This document shows positions 49,483 through 60,794 of a stretch of 64,000 nucleotides of DNA, one piece after another (position 1 is the stretch's first letter; every line of letters starts with the position of its first letter). Below the pieces are notes generated by a model. It was not told the DNA's origin and ran no database searches. It saw nothing but the letters and a program-made list of their open reading frames with translations. Origin of the DNA: Nepenthes gracilis (Eukaryota; Streptophyta; Magnoliopsida; Caryophyllales; Nepenthaceae); contig BSYO01000016.1 in assembly GCA_033239525.1 (NCBI GenBank), positions 3,793,045 through 3,857,044 on the forward strand. The letters are read 5' to 3'. A program made the translations under genes and the position numbers.

Positions 49483-50010
49483 TTCGATCCTGTATTTATC
49501 GATATTGTAATATAATCTCGATACTGCGACATAATCTCAATGTCGCCCAGATTACTTATATATGGTAATATGCTAACCGATATTTAAAATACTGGCCAAT
49601 ATAGCTATTATATCGACTGAAATTCTGAAATATTAGTTAGAGAGTTTTAGTATACGAGCGTTGAAATATTGAAAATATAATTAAATATGGACATCTTTTA
49701 GGATATAACTTAGTCTAAATTGTGATATTAAAATTTTATTTTCCATCTGTCGCGTCATTAATACTGTAATGTAATATGATACTGCGACATAATCTCATTG
49801 TCGACCAAATTATTGATATCTGACAATATGCTGACCGATATTTAAAATATTGCCTGATATAACTAATATATCGACTGATATTCTAAAATATTAGTTAGAG
49901 AGTTTTAGTATATACGCGCTCAAATATTTAAAATGTAATTCAAGATGGACGTACATTTGGATGTAACGTCGTTTAAATTGTGCTCATGAAATTCTTTTTT
50001 ACGTTTGTGA
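49483..50010. mobile_element. GATATC-rich MITE, copy 6, tandemly duplicated
   Basis: Two related units of about 250 bp follow each other, at about 49505-49750 and 49760-50010. Both contain GATACTGCGACATAATCTCA, TATGCT(A/G)ACCGATATTTAAA, ATATCGACTGA and AGTTAGAGAGTTTTAGTATA. The vocabulary is that of the other copies, but the second half of each unit is specific to this locus. Ends and target duplication were not resolved. Confidence 0.55.
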
Positions 50011-50389
50011 TGTCCGATATCATTATAGATCTTAAGATGCAGTTGAAATGATATCAATTATTTTAGTTAGTAGTGAGGATAGAGTGTTGACAATACATAA
50101 ACAAGTTTGATCTGTGAAGCATCCATAAGCAAAGAATATCAGTCCAAAAGACTTTTATCAGAAATTGCTTGTACCGAAGATTAGAACCCTTTGGAAAAAT
50201 GTGAATATCAAGCCAATGCCGAACTGGTTAATTTACACGTGTGCACATGCACGTGCACCTCGAGAGACAGGAACGGATCATTGTCATTTAAGCTCACAAT
50301 CTGCAGCCGCAGATGATTCTGTTTATGGCTTTGGCTGCTGTCTTACAGTCTCATGTCTCTGCTACATTTGTTTTTTAGTTAGACCTGAT

Positions 50390-51480
50390 TAAAATTAGAT
50401 ATGGGCTAAGCTCGGCCCGAGTCTAAGTAGAAAGTTATGACCACTATGTTGGGCTGGAGTGGGCTAAGCTTGGTTCCCGAGGCAAAAAATTTTAACTGTT
50501 TCTGTCTATAATTAAAATTGCCCAATTGGTTGGACTCATAGGCATTTTAATTTTGTGTTTTTAAATTTATATTTTGATAGAAATATGTATAATCATAAAA
50601 TATCTGAGAAAATATACAGCAACTATATTAAAATGTTATCTAAATATTTCTGGAAGAATAACTTTTATACAAAAAGTATCTAAATTATCATTTGTTTATG
50701 TACTTAAAACGATGCCTTTTAACAATCTTCATTAGTTTCTAGTTTCAGTTGGGGTTGAAGTTCTTCTACTTGGAATGGATATGCATTAATGAGTTAAAGG
50801 CTTCTTTTCCTAAACGCAATCTTAGCACCCATAATTCAATCAATATTCTCTCCACACTCATATTCTCTTTTAAACTTTGTTTCCAAAATTATGCTAATCT
50901 AAACCTAACTCTTATCTAAAGTACCATAATTTATAACCTGTCATCTCTACACCCTTAATAGAGTGCTGATATTGAGCATTCTTTTGCCCATGGTTGAACA
51001 AGAATTGGTTTGATTCATTTGATTCCTAAAGAATTCAATTAGACTTGTTTGTAGGGTAGAACAAACTTGTCTATAGGCCTGTGGATAGATTCCTTTTAAG
51101 ACTAATGATATATTTATTTATAGACTTAAAGCATAAATTTGTTTTAAAACTTGTTTAAAAGTTGGAGGTTGACTTGTTAATAAGTTTGATTAGACAAAAA
51201 GCTAAGCTCGGCTAGGTTCATTCATGCATAGAGAACTTATGCATGAGCATGAGCATGAGCATGACTTCACACTTCACTTGTTTATGCATAAATAAACCAA
51301 TCCGTGAGCCAAGCTCGAGCCTATAAGTATTTTACCACGACATGCTCGAGTTAAGAAAATAAAACTCAGTTTCAGCTATAAAAATAAGGCTCGACTCAAG
51401 CTCATCCTTAGTATTAAGAGAACTCAACCAAGTCTAAATATGTCTAGGGCTTGACTCAACTTATTTACAGTTCCTTGCAA
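50390..51480. mobile_element. Possible non-autonomous hAT element
   Basis: Both borders carry clusters of AAGCTCGG/CCGAGC-type words (50400-50485 and 51200-51370: AAGCTCGGCC, AAGCTCGGCT, CAAGCTCGAGCC, GGCTCGACTCAAGCTC). This is the look of subterminal repeats of some plant hAT elements. The AT-rich middle has no ORF. TIR and target duplication were not established. Confidence 0.35.
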
Positions 51481-51597
51481 AACAGTACATAAACCAACAA
51501 GACAACCCAGGTGAATGTTCAGAATATAAATACATTATTAATATTCACAAGCAGCTTTGCTTCGGAAAAAGAACATGAAAGTCAGTTATCGTTGCCT

Positions 51598-51693
51598 TTA
51601 CATTGTCTTTCCGAGAGTGAACTTCCACCATGAGGCAGCTGACTGCATAGCAGCTTCTTCCTCTTGATCAGCATGGCTTTCTCCCCCTTCTTG
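51598..51693 (-). other. Possible terminal exon of an unidentified minus-strand gene
   Basis: After GGTGTAG an open stretch of 31 codons reads QEGGESHADQEEEAAMQSAA, then SWWKFTLGKTM, and ends at TAA. An acidic helix followed by a Trp-Trp/basic tail looks like a genuine C-terminus, and the local GC content is raised. No upstream exon was identified in the next 3 kb, so it may be a remnant, or an alternative last exon of the 56.8-kb gene. Confidence 0.35.
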
Positions 51694-53440
51694 CTACACC
51701 TCTTCCTGCGTCCAAAAGCTCACGATCATGATTCAACAAATCTAAAATAGAAACATCAGTTTGGGAGACACTGTGTCAGATAACTGCCGTGGCGCCCATC
51801 TATATATCAATTCTTATATGAATCAGTTAATATGAAATGACTGATGAAATGCTACGCCATCAAAGCCACTCAATCTAAAATACTCTAGAGGATGAGTTTT
51901 GACAACAAGATTAGATTGTTTCATTGTGAACTAGAGATCACGGATATGATCCAGCAAAACCTCCTCTCTACAATAAAAGAGTAAACTCGTATATATCTGG
52001 CCATTCTCATATCCTATAATGTGAGAACATTGAGCACTCTAAGCTGCCCTTCTAGTCTTGGTTCTTACTGAATAGCTTACGAATACAATTTCTTTGATAT
52101 CATTTGCTTTTATTAATACACAAACATATTCAATCTATAAATCTAATATTTACATAGATCCCTGTCTTTCATTCTTTTGTTAACAACTAGGTGCAAAACT
52201 ATCTCCTCAAGTTTGGCTCCTATAATAATAAGAAAATCATTTATGCCCTTAGTTTAGTTCTCTAATATGCAGGAATCAAATTATTTCCTTATTATCTTTT
52301 GGGGCATTTATCTTAAACTTAAAGGTCTATATTGAACAGTTGAACTCCCTCGTGAGGGTTTTTAGCAATGTAAAAAAAAAAAATCCCTCCTAAAGTAAAA
52401 AATTCACAAACATTACAAGGCAATCCATGTTAATGTTGAAAGATTTACTGTGTCTGACTTGTTTGATCAACTCTTAAAAACTCAAGTGTCCATCCCTTTT
52501 CTTAACTTGTATATACTGTTACAAAATTTACAAGATGATAAGACAACTACAATTACCCAATTCATTTTTGTCACCATATCTTAAAAACTTCCAAGCAATC
52601 GTTCAGATCCCTCGGCTTTGCTGCCCATGCCTATCATCACCTTGCCAGTATCATTCCGAAAATTCCACATAATAAATTTCTAATAAGCCTGCTTAAGGGC
52701 TACAAGCACTCAAATACCAGCTAAATCTTTACTATAGTTTCCTAGTCTTTTAACAAAAAACAATAACATCCTTTAAATTTTATACAATCCATGCTCATTT
52801 ATATGGTTTTCCTTGTGTAACAGAGTACAAAAAACTATATTTTCAAGGTCTCTAGATTTTTCCTAGCCCTATTTAGTTTCTTGCAAGAAAATTACGTAAG
52901 TTTTTTATTTTAATAACACATCAACTATTCCCTTGCTCTTCTTAGTAATTCAAATAACAGAGTACATGATTCTTGTTGTCATGAATTGCTTCATTAACAC
53001 CTACTTTGCACTGGACAACACAGCACCAATTAGGATTCATATGTCAATATGTGAATGATTCCTGTCTCTAACTTCCTTGGAAATATTCATTCATTTCTAA
53101 GAGGAGATTAAGACAATTACCACAATCTACTATGCCTTCTTGCAGTGACCAAAACTACCAATAAGAACTTAATTTAACCCAAAAACTATTTTTCCTAGGA
53201 GTCATAAAGATATGTATTGGCTAGGTGGAAGGTATAAATATATGCTATTGGCAAGGTGGAAGATCAATGTGGTGCGCTCGACAAGAGTGGCTAGCAATTC
53301 AACAGGTTGACATGCAACCAGTCATCTTAATGGTGAACTGTAGGTGTAGGGCTCTTGTGTAATGCTTGGTTTCATTATTGAATTATGATGTTATTAGTAT
53401 TATTTTAGTCAATTTAGAAATAATTATATAATAAAAATTG
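51694..53440. other. Non-coding stretch, no gene recognised
   Basis: It is AT-rich with only short frames and nothing identifiable. Confidence 0.4.
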
Positions 53441-53608
53441 AAAAAAAATTGTTATGAGAATCAAGCCACGCATATAAAGGGTACCTAATTCGCGCTCGTG
53501 CGTGTCAAAGGCAGAAGTTGCACACCTAATGCATGGCTTTGCTGTGCTCATGCGCGTTAGTGGCAAATTTGTGGTGCTTGATGTGTGTCTGTATGGCGTT
53601 TATGTGTG

Positions 53609-54693
53609 TTTTGGACAGAATGAGTGACACTTGTGATGTGAATATACAGCACTTATGCCCAGTTTATACGGAATATTGGTGCTTGAATCACGCTTGATGC
53701 GTCATTTATGCACAAATTAGACAGATTGAGGGCACTTGATGTATGCCTATTTGGTACCCGTGAGTAGTCAATTGGATTATACAAGTGCGTATGTGGCGCT
53801 GTTGGTCATTTTTACAGAAAAAAGGAGGAAGAAGATAGAGAGGAGAGAGGAAGAAGAGGAGAAAGAGAAGGAAAAAGATTTCGGAGCTAAATCTTGTCAG
53901 ATTTGTTAAATAGGAAGTAAAAGACAAGCATTCTAAACCCGTTTTTTAATTTATTTTCAGAATCTTTTGATTTTGGACAAAATGAGTGACACTTGTGATG
54001 TGAATATACAGCACTTATGCCCAGTTTATACGGAATATTGGTGCTTGAATCACGCTTGATGCGTCATTTATGCACAAATTAGACAGATTGAGGGCACTTG
54101 ATGTATGCCTATTTGGTACCCGTGAGTAGTCAATTGGATTATACAAGTGCGTATGTGGCGCTGTTGGTCATTTTTACAGAAAAAAGGAGGAAGAAGATAG
54201 AGAGGAGAGAGGAAGAAGAGGAGAAAGAGAAGGAAAAAGATTTCGGAGCTAAATCTTGTCAGATTTGTTAAATAGGAAGTAAAAGACAAGCATTCTAAAC
54301 CCGTTTTTTAATTTATTTTCAGAATCTTTTGATTTTGGACAAAATGAGTGACACTTGTGATGTGAATATACAGCACTTATGCCCAATTTATACGGAATAT
54401 TTGCTTGAATTGCGCTTGATGCATCATTTGTGCACAGATTAGACAGATTGCGACCGCCTAATGTATGCCTATTCGATACCCGTGCGTCGATTGGATTATA
54501 CAAGTGCGCATGTGGCTCTGTTGGTCATTTTTGCGGAAAAAAGGAGGAAGAAGAGAGAGAGAAGAGAGGAAGAATAAGAGGAGAAAGAGAAGGAAGGAGA
54601 TTTCAGAACTAAATCTTGTCAAATTTGTTAAATAGAAAGTAAAATATAAGCATTCTAAACCCATTCTTTAGTTTATTTCCAGAATCTTTTGAT
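53609..54693. repeat. Three tandem 362-bp units
   Basis: Units start TTTTGGACA at 53609, 53971 and 54333, exactly 362 bp apart. Units 1 and 2 appear identical apart from the first bases; unit 3 carries substitutions and small indels. Each has a TTTATGCACAAATTAGACAG block, a purine-rich AGGAGGAAGAAGA region and a TCTAAACCC(G/A)TT end. The identical 73-codon minus-strand frames in units 1 and 2 result from the duplication and the purine tract and are not genes. The sequence just before (53480-53608) uses the same vocabulary as the intron 7 minisatellite. Confidence 0.92.
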
Positions 54694-55110
54694 TTTGTTA
54701 CCTTTCTTATTTTAATGTACATGTTTGTAGCCTTTTAGCTTCTCCCTTTCCTTCTAATATCATAGAAGCAATGTAGTCCTAGAGGCTGTTGTAGCTCAAT
54801 CTGTCAGCTTTATATGCTTTTTGCGCCCAAATCCTGATTTTTCGTTAGTATCTAGTCAGTCGGTTGTGGAATCCTTCTCAGAATTCAGCCTTGCGTGAGA
54901 GCTGCAAGGGTGTGGACAAGGGTTTCCTATTAGTGTGGCGAGTAGCCAAGTGAAGTCATAGTACAGAGGGGGCAAGAAAGTCATAGGCCTGGCAATCAAC
55001 AGTCAAAATATGCAATCTGAAAGCTACTTTCCAGTAAGTCATTGACAAACATAACAAAATAATTTTAATTCTACATATTATCATTCCGAATTTGGAGTGC
55101 AAGCTAACAG
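54694..55110. other. Spacer between the tandem units and the minus-strand gene
   Basis: No gene was recognised. It may include the tail of the element that carries the tandem units. Confidence 0.35.
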
Positions 55111-55112
55111 TG

Positions 55113-55118
55113 TTTATT
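55113..55118 (-). terminator. Polyadenylation signal of the 155-aa gene
   Basis: AATAAA on the minus strand, about 55 bases after the stop codon at 55171. Confidence 0.55.
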
Positions 55119-55170
55119 CACGTTAGCAGGCTCTCGCTCACCTTGGGTAGATCATCTGTTTGAGAAACAA

Positions 55171-56859
55171 CTACCCTTCCTCGTCCTCAGATTGGGATGT
55201 TTGCTTGCAGCTCATCTCTATCTCTAGAGGCGATTGGGATGCTCCTGCAATTCAAGAAGCATTAGAATTTTTTATGTCTAATACAAGGTTAACACAAAGG
55301 AATGCTTGAGTAAAAAACTATATGCTCTACTTCAAATTGTCAAAATACTATTCTAGTTATTTTGTTACATCTCCAGCACAGGATTGCTGAGTTTAAACAG
55401 CTAATAAGGCAGTTTAGCTCTCTCTTGGCTGGCAACAATGCTTTCTAATTAGCTGTTGGTTAAAACAAATGTGCTTAGCAAGCTAGAATGTTCCTTTTAT
55501 TCGTAACTGAAAATCACCATTTTCAGGAATATTCGTGACTGAATTTAGGATTCAACTCAGATGCCATAGCAATAAAGAATATGACCTAATCCATTCACAT
55601 CACCCCCTTCCCCCCAAATATTCCATCCTTCTCTAACTTCTGACTCTCCTTCCTCTAGTCCTCTAACTATCAGATCTAGTCCGTTTTCTATTAGGTGATA
55701 CCAACTTTCCTCTTTTGTTTTCTAATTTCTCTGAGCGTCTAGTAAAAACTTATAACAACAATCCATATCAACAATCCAAACATGGGGTCACAAGTGAGAA
55801 AGAATATGCCGTCCAACTAAATCCACATTCCCATCCTAGGAATGGAAATTATAAGACCATGAATCAGAATATCGATATCGGTATCGGATATATCAGATAA
55901 TATATATCAGTATTGTATATTTCGAAAGAAAAAAATTTACTAAAAATTCTAAATTAATAGAGAAATATAGGCCGATATATCGACTAAATATTGGTTATAT
56001 GAGCTGACATTTTTAATACCAATCAATATATCTCGATATGTATGGTACTATTATTATAGTATTAGAAAATATTATGGGTGAGTCCATTTTCTGAACACAT
56101 GGGCCAATTTTTTCAGCTGTAGATGTGACAACATCAATTAAGCTACACCGTAGTAACGAGGGGGTAGACTTTTTTCAATTTATGACATTAAACAAAAAAA
56201 AAATGCTTCTATTTAATAATCTTTCATCAATACGAAAATAAAGTGAAAACATAGTGTCATGTTAATATTTAAGAGACTTGCAATTCTCGCTCTATTTTGG
56301 TCATTTAATTTGATTATACAACCGATCCTATACATAGCACAAACCACGACTTTACCGATTCAAATAACATCAGAGAAAACGGCAAAATATTCATAATTTA
56401 ACAGACATTAACAAGGCGACCACAATTCGAATTCGGAAAATGGGGGAAAAAGAGCAAGGACAAACCTTCGAAATAATATTCCGACAAAGGCCACCCGTGA
56501 TTAGTATTAAATGATATAACCTCATCTTTGATGATCGAAACAGACAATTTACTGATCACATCAGTAAACCCTCGCGCCTTACTCTTGGGTGGAACCCAGT
56601 ACGATGCTCCGGGAACGAACGGAAGCCAATCTGGCTGCGCTCTCTTAATAATAATCCAATGGACAGCATCCTGGAGCTTCTGGATCGAAATTCTATCCAT
56701 ATCGGTATCCGATCCGAGCTCAAGTCCGATCTGGCTCGACTTCTCCGACTGATTCGACCGATTCCGTGAATTTAGTAGCCGATTCGGAGGAGATCTTGAG
56801 GAGATCGACTGGGAGAGAAGCGCGACTCGATCAAGGGTTTGGGATAGAGATCGCGCCAT
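55171..56859 (-). CDS. Conserved plant protein of unknown function, 155 aa
   Basis: There are two exons: 56859-56466 (131 codons plus one base; donor TTTCGAAG then GTTTGTC) and 55244-55171 (acceptor TTGCAG). The phases match. The N-terminus (MARSLSQTLDRVALLSQ, then Ser/Arg-rich) has the look of a mitochondrial or plastid targeting peptide. The core, LQDAVHWIIIKRAQPDWLPF followed by VPGASYWVPP and GWPLSEYYFEGASQ, matches a small plant-only family that I recall only as uncharacterised. The C-terminus is acidic (SQSEDEEG), as in its relatives. The intron (55245-56465) carries GATATC-rich MITE copy 7. The start is the first ATG, with a GC-rich segment upstream and downstream. Confidence 0.85.
55858..56085 (-). 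mobile_element. GATATC-rich hAT-type MITE, copy 7
   Basis: The left end CATGAATCAGAATATCGATATCGG and the internal GGCCGATATATCGACTAAATA follow the family order. The distal block GTATTAGAAAATATTATGGG matches the (G/A)TATTGAAAAATATCGATATTGGGG block of other copies but is decayed. The right end is not resolved. The strand given is that of the host gene; the element orientation matches copies 1-3 on the plus strand. Confidence 0.65.
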
Positions 56860-57594
56860 GCCTCTAAGCTATAACAGTATGGCGAGAGCGAGAGCGAGAA
56901 AGTGGATTTGCCATGATAGCGGTTGGGAATTTTATAAGGAGGGAAACGAGGATTGTGTTTTTTTTTTTTTTTTGAGAGGTAGGATCATTATATTTTAATT
57001 TAATATTTAAAATTTAAAAATAAAAGTATTTAAAATAATTTTTTTAATTTTTTTAATAATATTAATATATATTAAATATTAAATTTAATATAAAAATATT
57101 ATATAAAAATAATTATCTATAAAATATTATTCAATATTTAAATTCCACTTATTAAAATTTTTCAATCCAATCATTCTAATAAAGAAAATATAATTTGACT
57201 TCTCCTTTGAAAAAATAAGATCCTAAATTTGAAGGGAGACGGCTAGCTTCTCTAAAATACAGAGACCCAACATAATTTGGCTTTTATTCTTACTTATATA
57301 TAAATATTTAATTAAAAATATACGAAAAATAATTTTTTATTTTTGAAATAAATAAGAATAATTATCATTAACTAATGCCATGATGTATAAAAATTGTATC
57401 AGTAATAATTCTTCATAGAGATTACTAATATTGGTGATCACATCCACCCCCAAAAATACAGTATAATAAAAGTATTTTATTATTTTATAATAATATTAAT
57501 TAGTAAAAAGTATATGTCACCTTGAATGTTATTTGTTATTAGGCTGCTCCATGATTATTAAAAAAAAGGCCAAGATGAGCCTAGGCTATGACAT
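56860..57594. promoter_or_regulatory. Upstream of the 155-aa gene, AT-rich
   Basis: The first 80 bases are GC-rich and probably 5' UTR (GAGAGCGAGAGCGAGAAAG on the plus strand). A TATA-like TTATAA on the minus strand lies at about 56932-56937. Beyond that the sequence is AT-rich and non-coding. Confidence 0.4.
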
Positions 57595-57599
57595 TAGAT

Positions 57600-58985
57600 T
57601 GTTTTATTCTTTAATTTATGTCTGTTTGTATGACATATAATAGATGATTGTGCACATAATAATTTTATTAATTTATAGATATTTACTTATAAAAATAGAT
57701 CTGATATCTTTTAGATTTATATTATCAAACTCACATAATAATGAATGAATGCCTATGTATTATTTTATCTGAACATATCCTAAAATTATCGATAAGATAA
57801 TACAAAAGATTTTACTTATCACTATTGTTTATAATTGTTATTTTTCATTCACCGGTCTATATTCGTATATAGAGAATCTAATTTCAATAGGAAGAGTCCT
57901 AATCTCAATGAGATTTTAACAGGTCATTTTTTAAGAAAAAAAACATAATAACTGGCATGAGACTATAAATCTAAAATCTTCATAGCAGTAATTTTGCACC
58001 ATAGCTTAGTATATAAGGTTTCATATCTCAGGCCTTGAAAATATCAACTGTAGTTTTTTTTATTTCTATATTATTAAAAAAGTAGGTGTGGTATATAAGA
58101 GACTATTGTATACATAATAATTTTATTAATTTATAAATATTCATGTATGAAAATAGATGTGGTATCTTGTCGTTCTATACTATCAGGTTCACATAATAAT
58201 AAATGAATGAGTGTTGTTATTTTATTTGAAGATATTCTAAAATTGTCTATAGAATATATATTCACTGTTGTTTGTAACCGTTCTTTTTCATTCATCAGTC
58301 TATATTCACATATAGAGAATCTAATTTCAATCTGAATAGTCTTAATCTCAATGGGGTTTTGACGGGTCGTCCTCTAAAAAAAAAACACAATAACTGACAT
58401 GAGATTATAAATCTAAAAACTTCATAGTAATAGTTTTATACCGTGGCTTAGTATACTATGTTTTATATCTTAGGCTCTGAAAATATTAGTCGTAACCTTT
58501 TTAATTTCTATATTATAAAAAGATAGATGTAGTATATAAGAGGTGATTGTGTGCATAATAATTTTATTAATTTATAGATGTTCACTTATGAAAATAGATG
58601 TAACATTTTATTGATCTATATTATCGGACTCACATAATAATAAATAGATAAGTATATGTCATTTTACCAGAAAATGTCATAAAATTGTCTATAAGATATC
58701 ATAAAGGATTTTCCTTATCATTATTATTTGTAACTGTTCTTTTTTATTTATCAGTCTATATTCACATATAGAAAATCTAATTTTAATCTGAAAAGTCTTA
58801 ATTTTAATGGGATTTTAACATATCGTTGTTTTTTAAAAAAGAACATAATAGCTTGCAGGAGACTATAAATTTAATAACTTTATAGCACTAATTTTGCATC
58901 GTAGCATAGTGTACAAGGTTTCATATTTTCAGGCCCTAAAAATATCAATTATAATTTTTATTTTATCATATTATAAAAAATAAGA
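57600..58985. repeat. Three tandem units of about 440-460 bp
   Basis: The anchor CATAATAATTTTATTAATTTATA occurs at 57655, 58113 and 58554. Each unit then has GTCTATATTC(G/A)(C/T)ATATAGA, AATCTAATTT(C/T)AAT, ACATAATA and a TAGC(T/A)TAGT(A/G)TA...AGGCC-type block. The units are well diverged from one another, so the duplication is old. Confidence 0.85.
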
Positions 58986-60277
58986 TTTTAATAATAAAAT
59001 AAATAAAATTTATTTTAATATTTATTTTCTAACAATTAACTAGTCACGGCAAAGTGGGTGCCTGGGGGTGCAGGATAGGGATGGGAAATGAACAGATAAG
59101 ACTTATAATTAATATTTTTTTTAATTTTTGGACAATAAATAAACCCGCATCTATATAGATTTATTATTATTATTTTTTAGTGATAAATATATCTAAATAA
59201 TATTTATTTTTTGTTATTATTTTAATGCAAAAAAAGATATTAAAAATAAAATAAATATAAATATTATTGGCAATATTTATTTATTTTTATTAATGCCGTC
59301 CAAACTGCAAGAGACACACTTTGCATTTATAAAATTCTGAGAATTTTTAGCACTAATATCAAAAATAAAATATTCCATAATTTTATTATATTTATCTATT
59401 TAAAAAAATTTTTTTTCACAATAAAAGCAAAATTAATTTATTGATATTTAGATAAATAGTTAATATTAAACTATTTTTTAAATTATAAAAAAAATTAATT
59501 AAAATTAATTATTAAATTATAATTATTTATTTTAAAATAAATAAATAAAATATAAAAAAATAATTTCTATCACTTAGAGAGAAGAAATCACCCCCAACCA
59601 AGATATATTCAGCCCATTAGTGCCGTCCAAACTGCAAGAGAAACACTTTATTATTGTAAATAAAATTCTAAGAATTTTTACCCCTAATATCAAAAATAAA
59701 ATATTCACAAAAATTATAATTTTATTATATTTATTATTATTTAAAAAATCTATTTATGAACTCTCACAATAAAAGAAAAAATTAATTGGCATCAACCGAT
59801 GGGCTTATCTGACTCATCATTAAACTATTTATATTATTATTTTAAATTTAAATATTTATTATAATTTATATAATATATTAAATTGCTTATATTAAATATC
59901 TATAATAATTAAATAATATTTTTTAAGATATTATAAAAATAATTTAATATGTTTTTTTAACTTACCTCTTAACAATCAAATTCTATTAATTATATCATCC
60001 AATGATATTTTAAAAAATATTTTCAAAAAATATAATATTTAGCGTAAGTAGGATATAAATCAAAGTTAAAATAACAGTATGAAAATGATAATTGTGGATA
60101 AAAGGTGTGACCAGACAGAGAAAAAAAGTCTGATGTTGCTGATGATTGATAGATATCAGAATTTAAAATATTTAAATTGACTCATTTTATTTAAAGTCTA
60201 AATTTTAGACATTCTAAACCCTAAAATAGTATCACAGATTAATTTAAAGAAGCACCCGGGCTTGAAAAAAGGACATA
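58986..60277. repeat. AT-rich spacer with a duplicated block
   Basis: GCCGTCCAAACTGCAAGAGA starts similar blocks at about 59295 and 59612. Both continue through GAATTTTTA(G/C)C(A/C)CTAATATCAAAAAT to ACAATAAAAG. A roughly 317-bp stretch was therefore duplicated in tandem. No gene was recognised. Confidence 0.7.
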
Positions 60278-60352
60278 GATATATTAGTGTAATTGGTTAG
60301 GACAATTCAAGACCATGATATTAGGTCTTGGTCGTAATTTAATTTCTATAGT
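60278..60352 (+). mobile_element. tRNA-like (SINE-type) remnant
   Basis: AGTGTAATTGGTTAGGACA resembles a Pol III A box region (compare TAGCTCAGTTGGTTAG in tRNAs). GGTCTTGGTCGTAATTTAAT, about 35 bases later, resembles a decayed anticodon-arm/B-box region. No cloverleaf with a closed acceptor stem can be drawn, so it is not a functional tRNA gene. Confidence 0.4.
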
Positions 60353-60789
60353 TATATGTTCATAATTATATAGAGTTTGACCTTTACTGATTAGATTTTG
60401 ATGTTAAAAAATAAAAGTCAATATGTATTTATATTAGAAAATTTTAATACTAAAAATATTCTTATATGTTATCAATATTGTAATATATTGATTGATATAT
60501 TATCTATTTATTTATTTATTTGTTTGTTTTTTTATTTTTTGCTCTTAGGAGTTTAAACTCATATAGTTTAAAGATGCATATATATTTTACTGGTTTAATT
60601 CAAATATTTTATGAAAGGTATAAGACATTTATACATCAAAGATTTTGTGATATTTTTAAATTATCAAATTTCTAAAGTTTAATTTTAATAAAAGTAACTA
60701 AATTCTTCAAATATATAAAAGTATGATTAAAGTTTGTTAAATTAGAGCATATAGCTCACATTTAAAAAGATCAATAAAAAAAATTATTA
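60353..60789. other. AT-rich non-coding stretch
   Basis: Nothing was recognised. Confidence 0.4.
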
Positions 60790-60794
60790 CATTT

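Noticed and set aside
53706..54289. Two identical 73-codon minus-strand ORFs
   Set aside because: Identity comes from the tandem duplication of the DNA. The Phe/Leu-rich sequence is the complement of a purine tract, and unit 3 does not preserve the frame's start and length.
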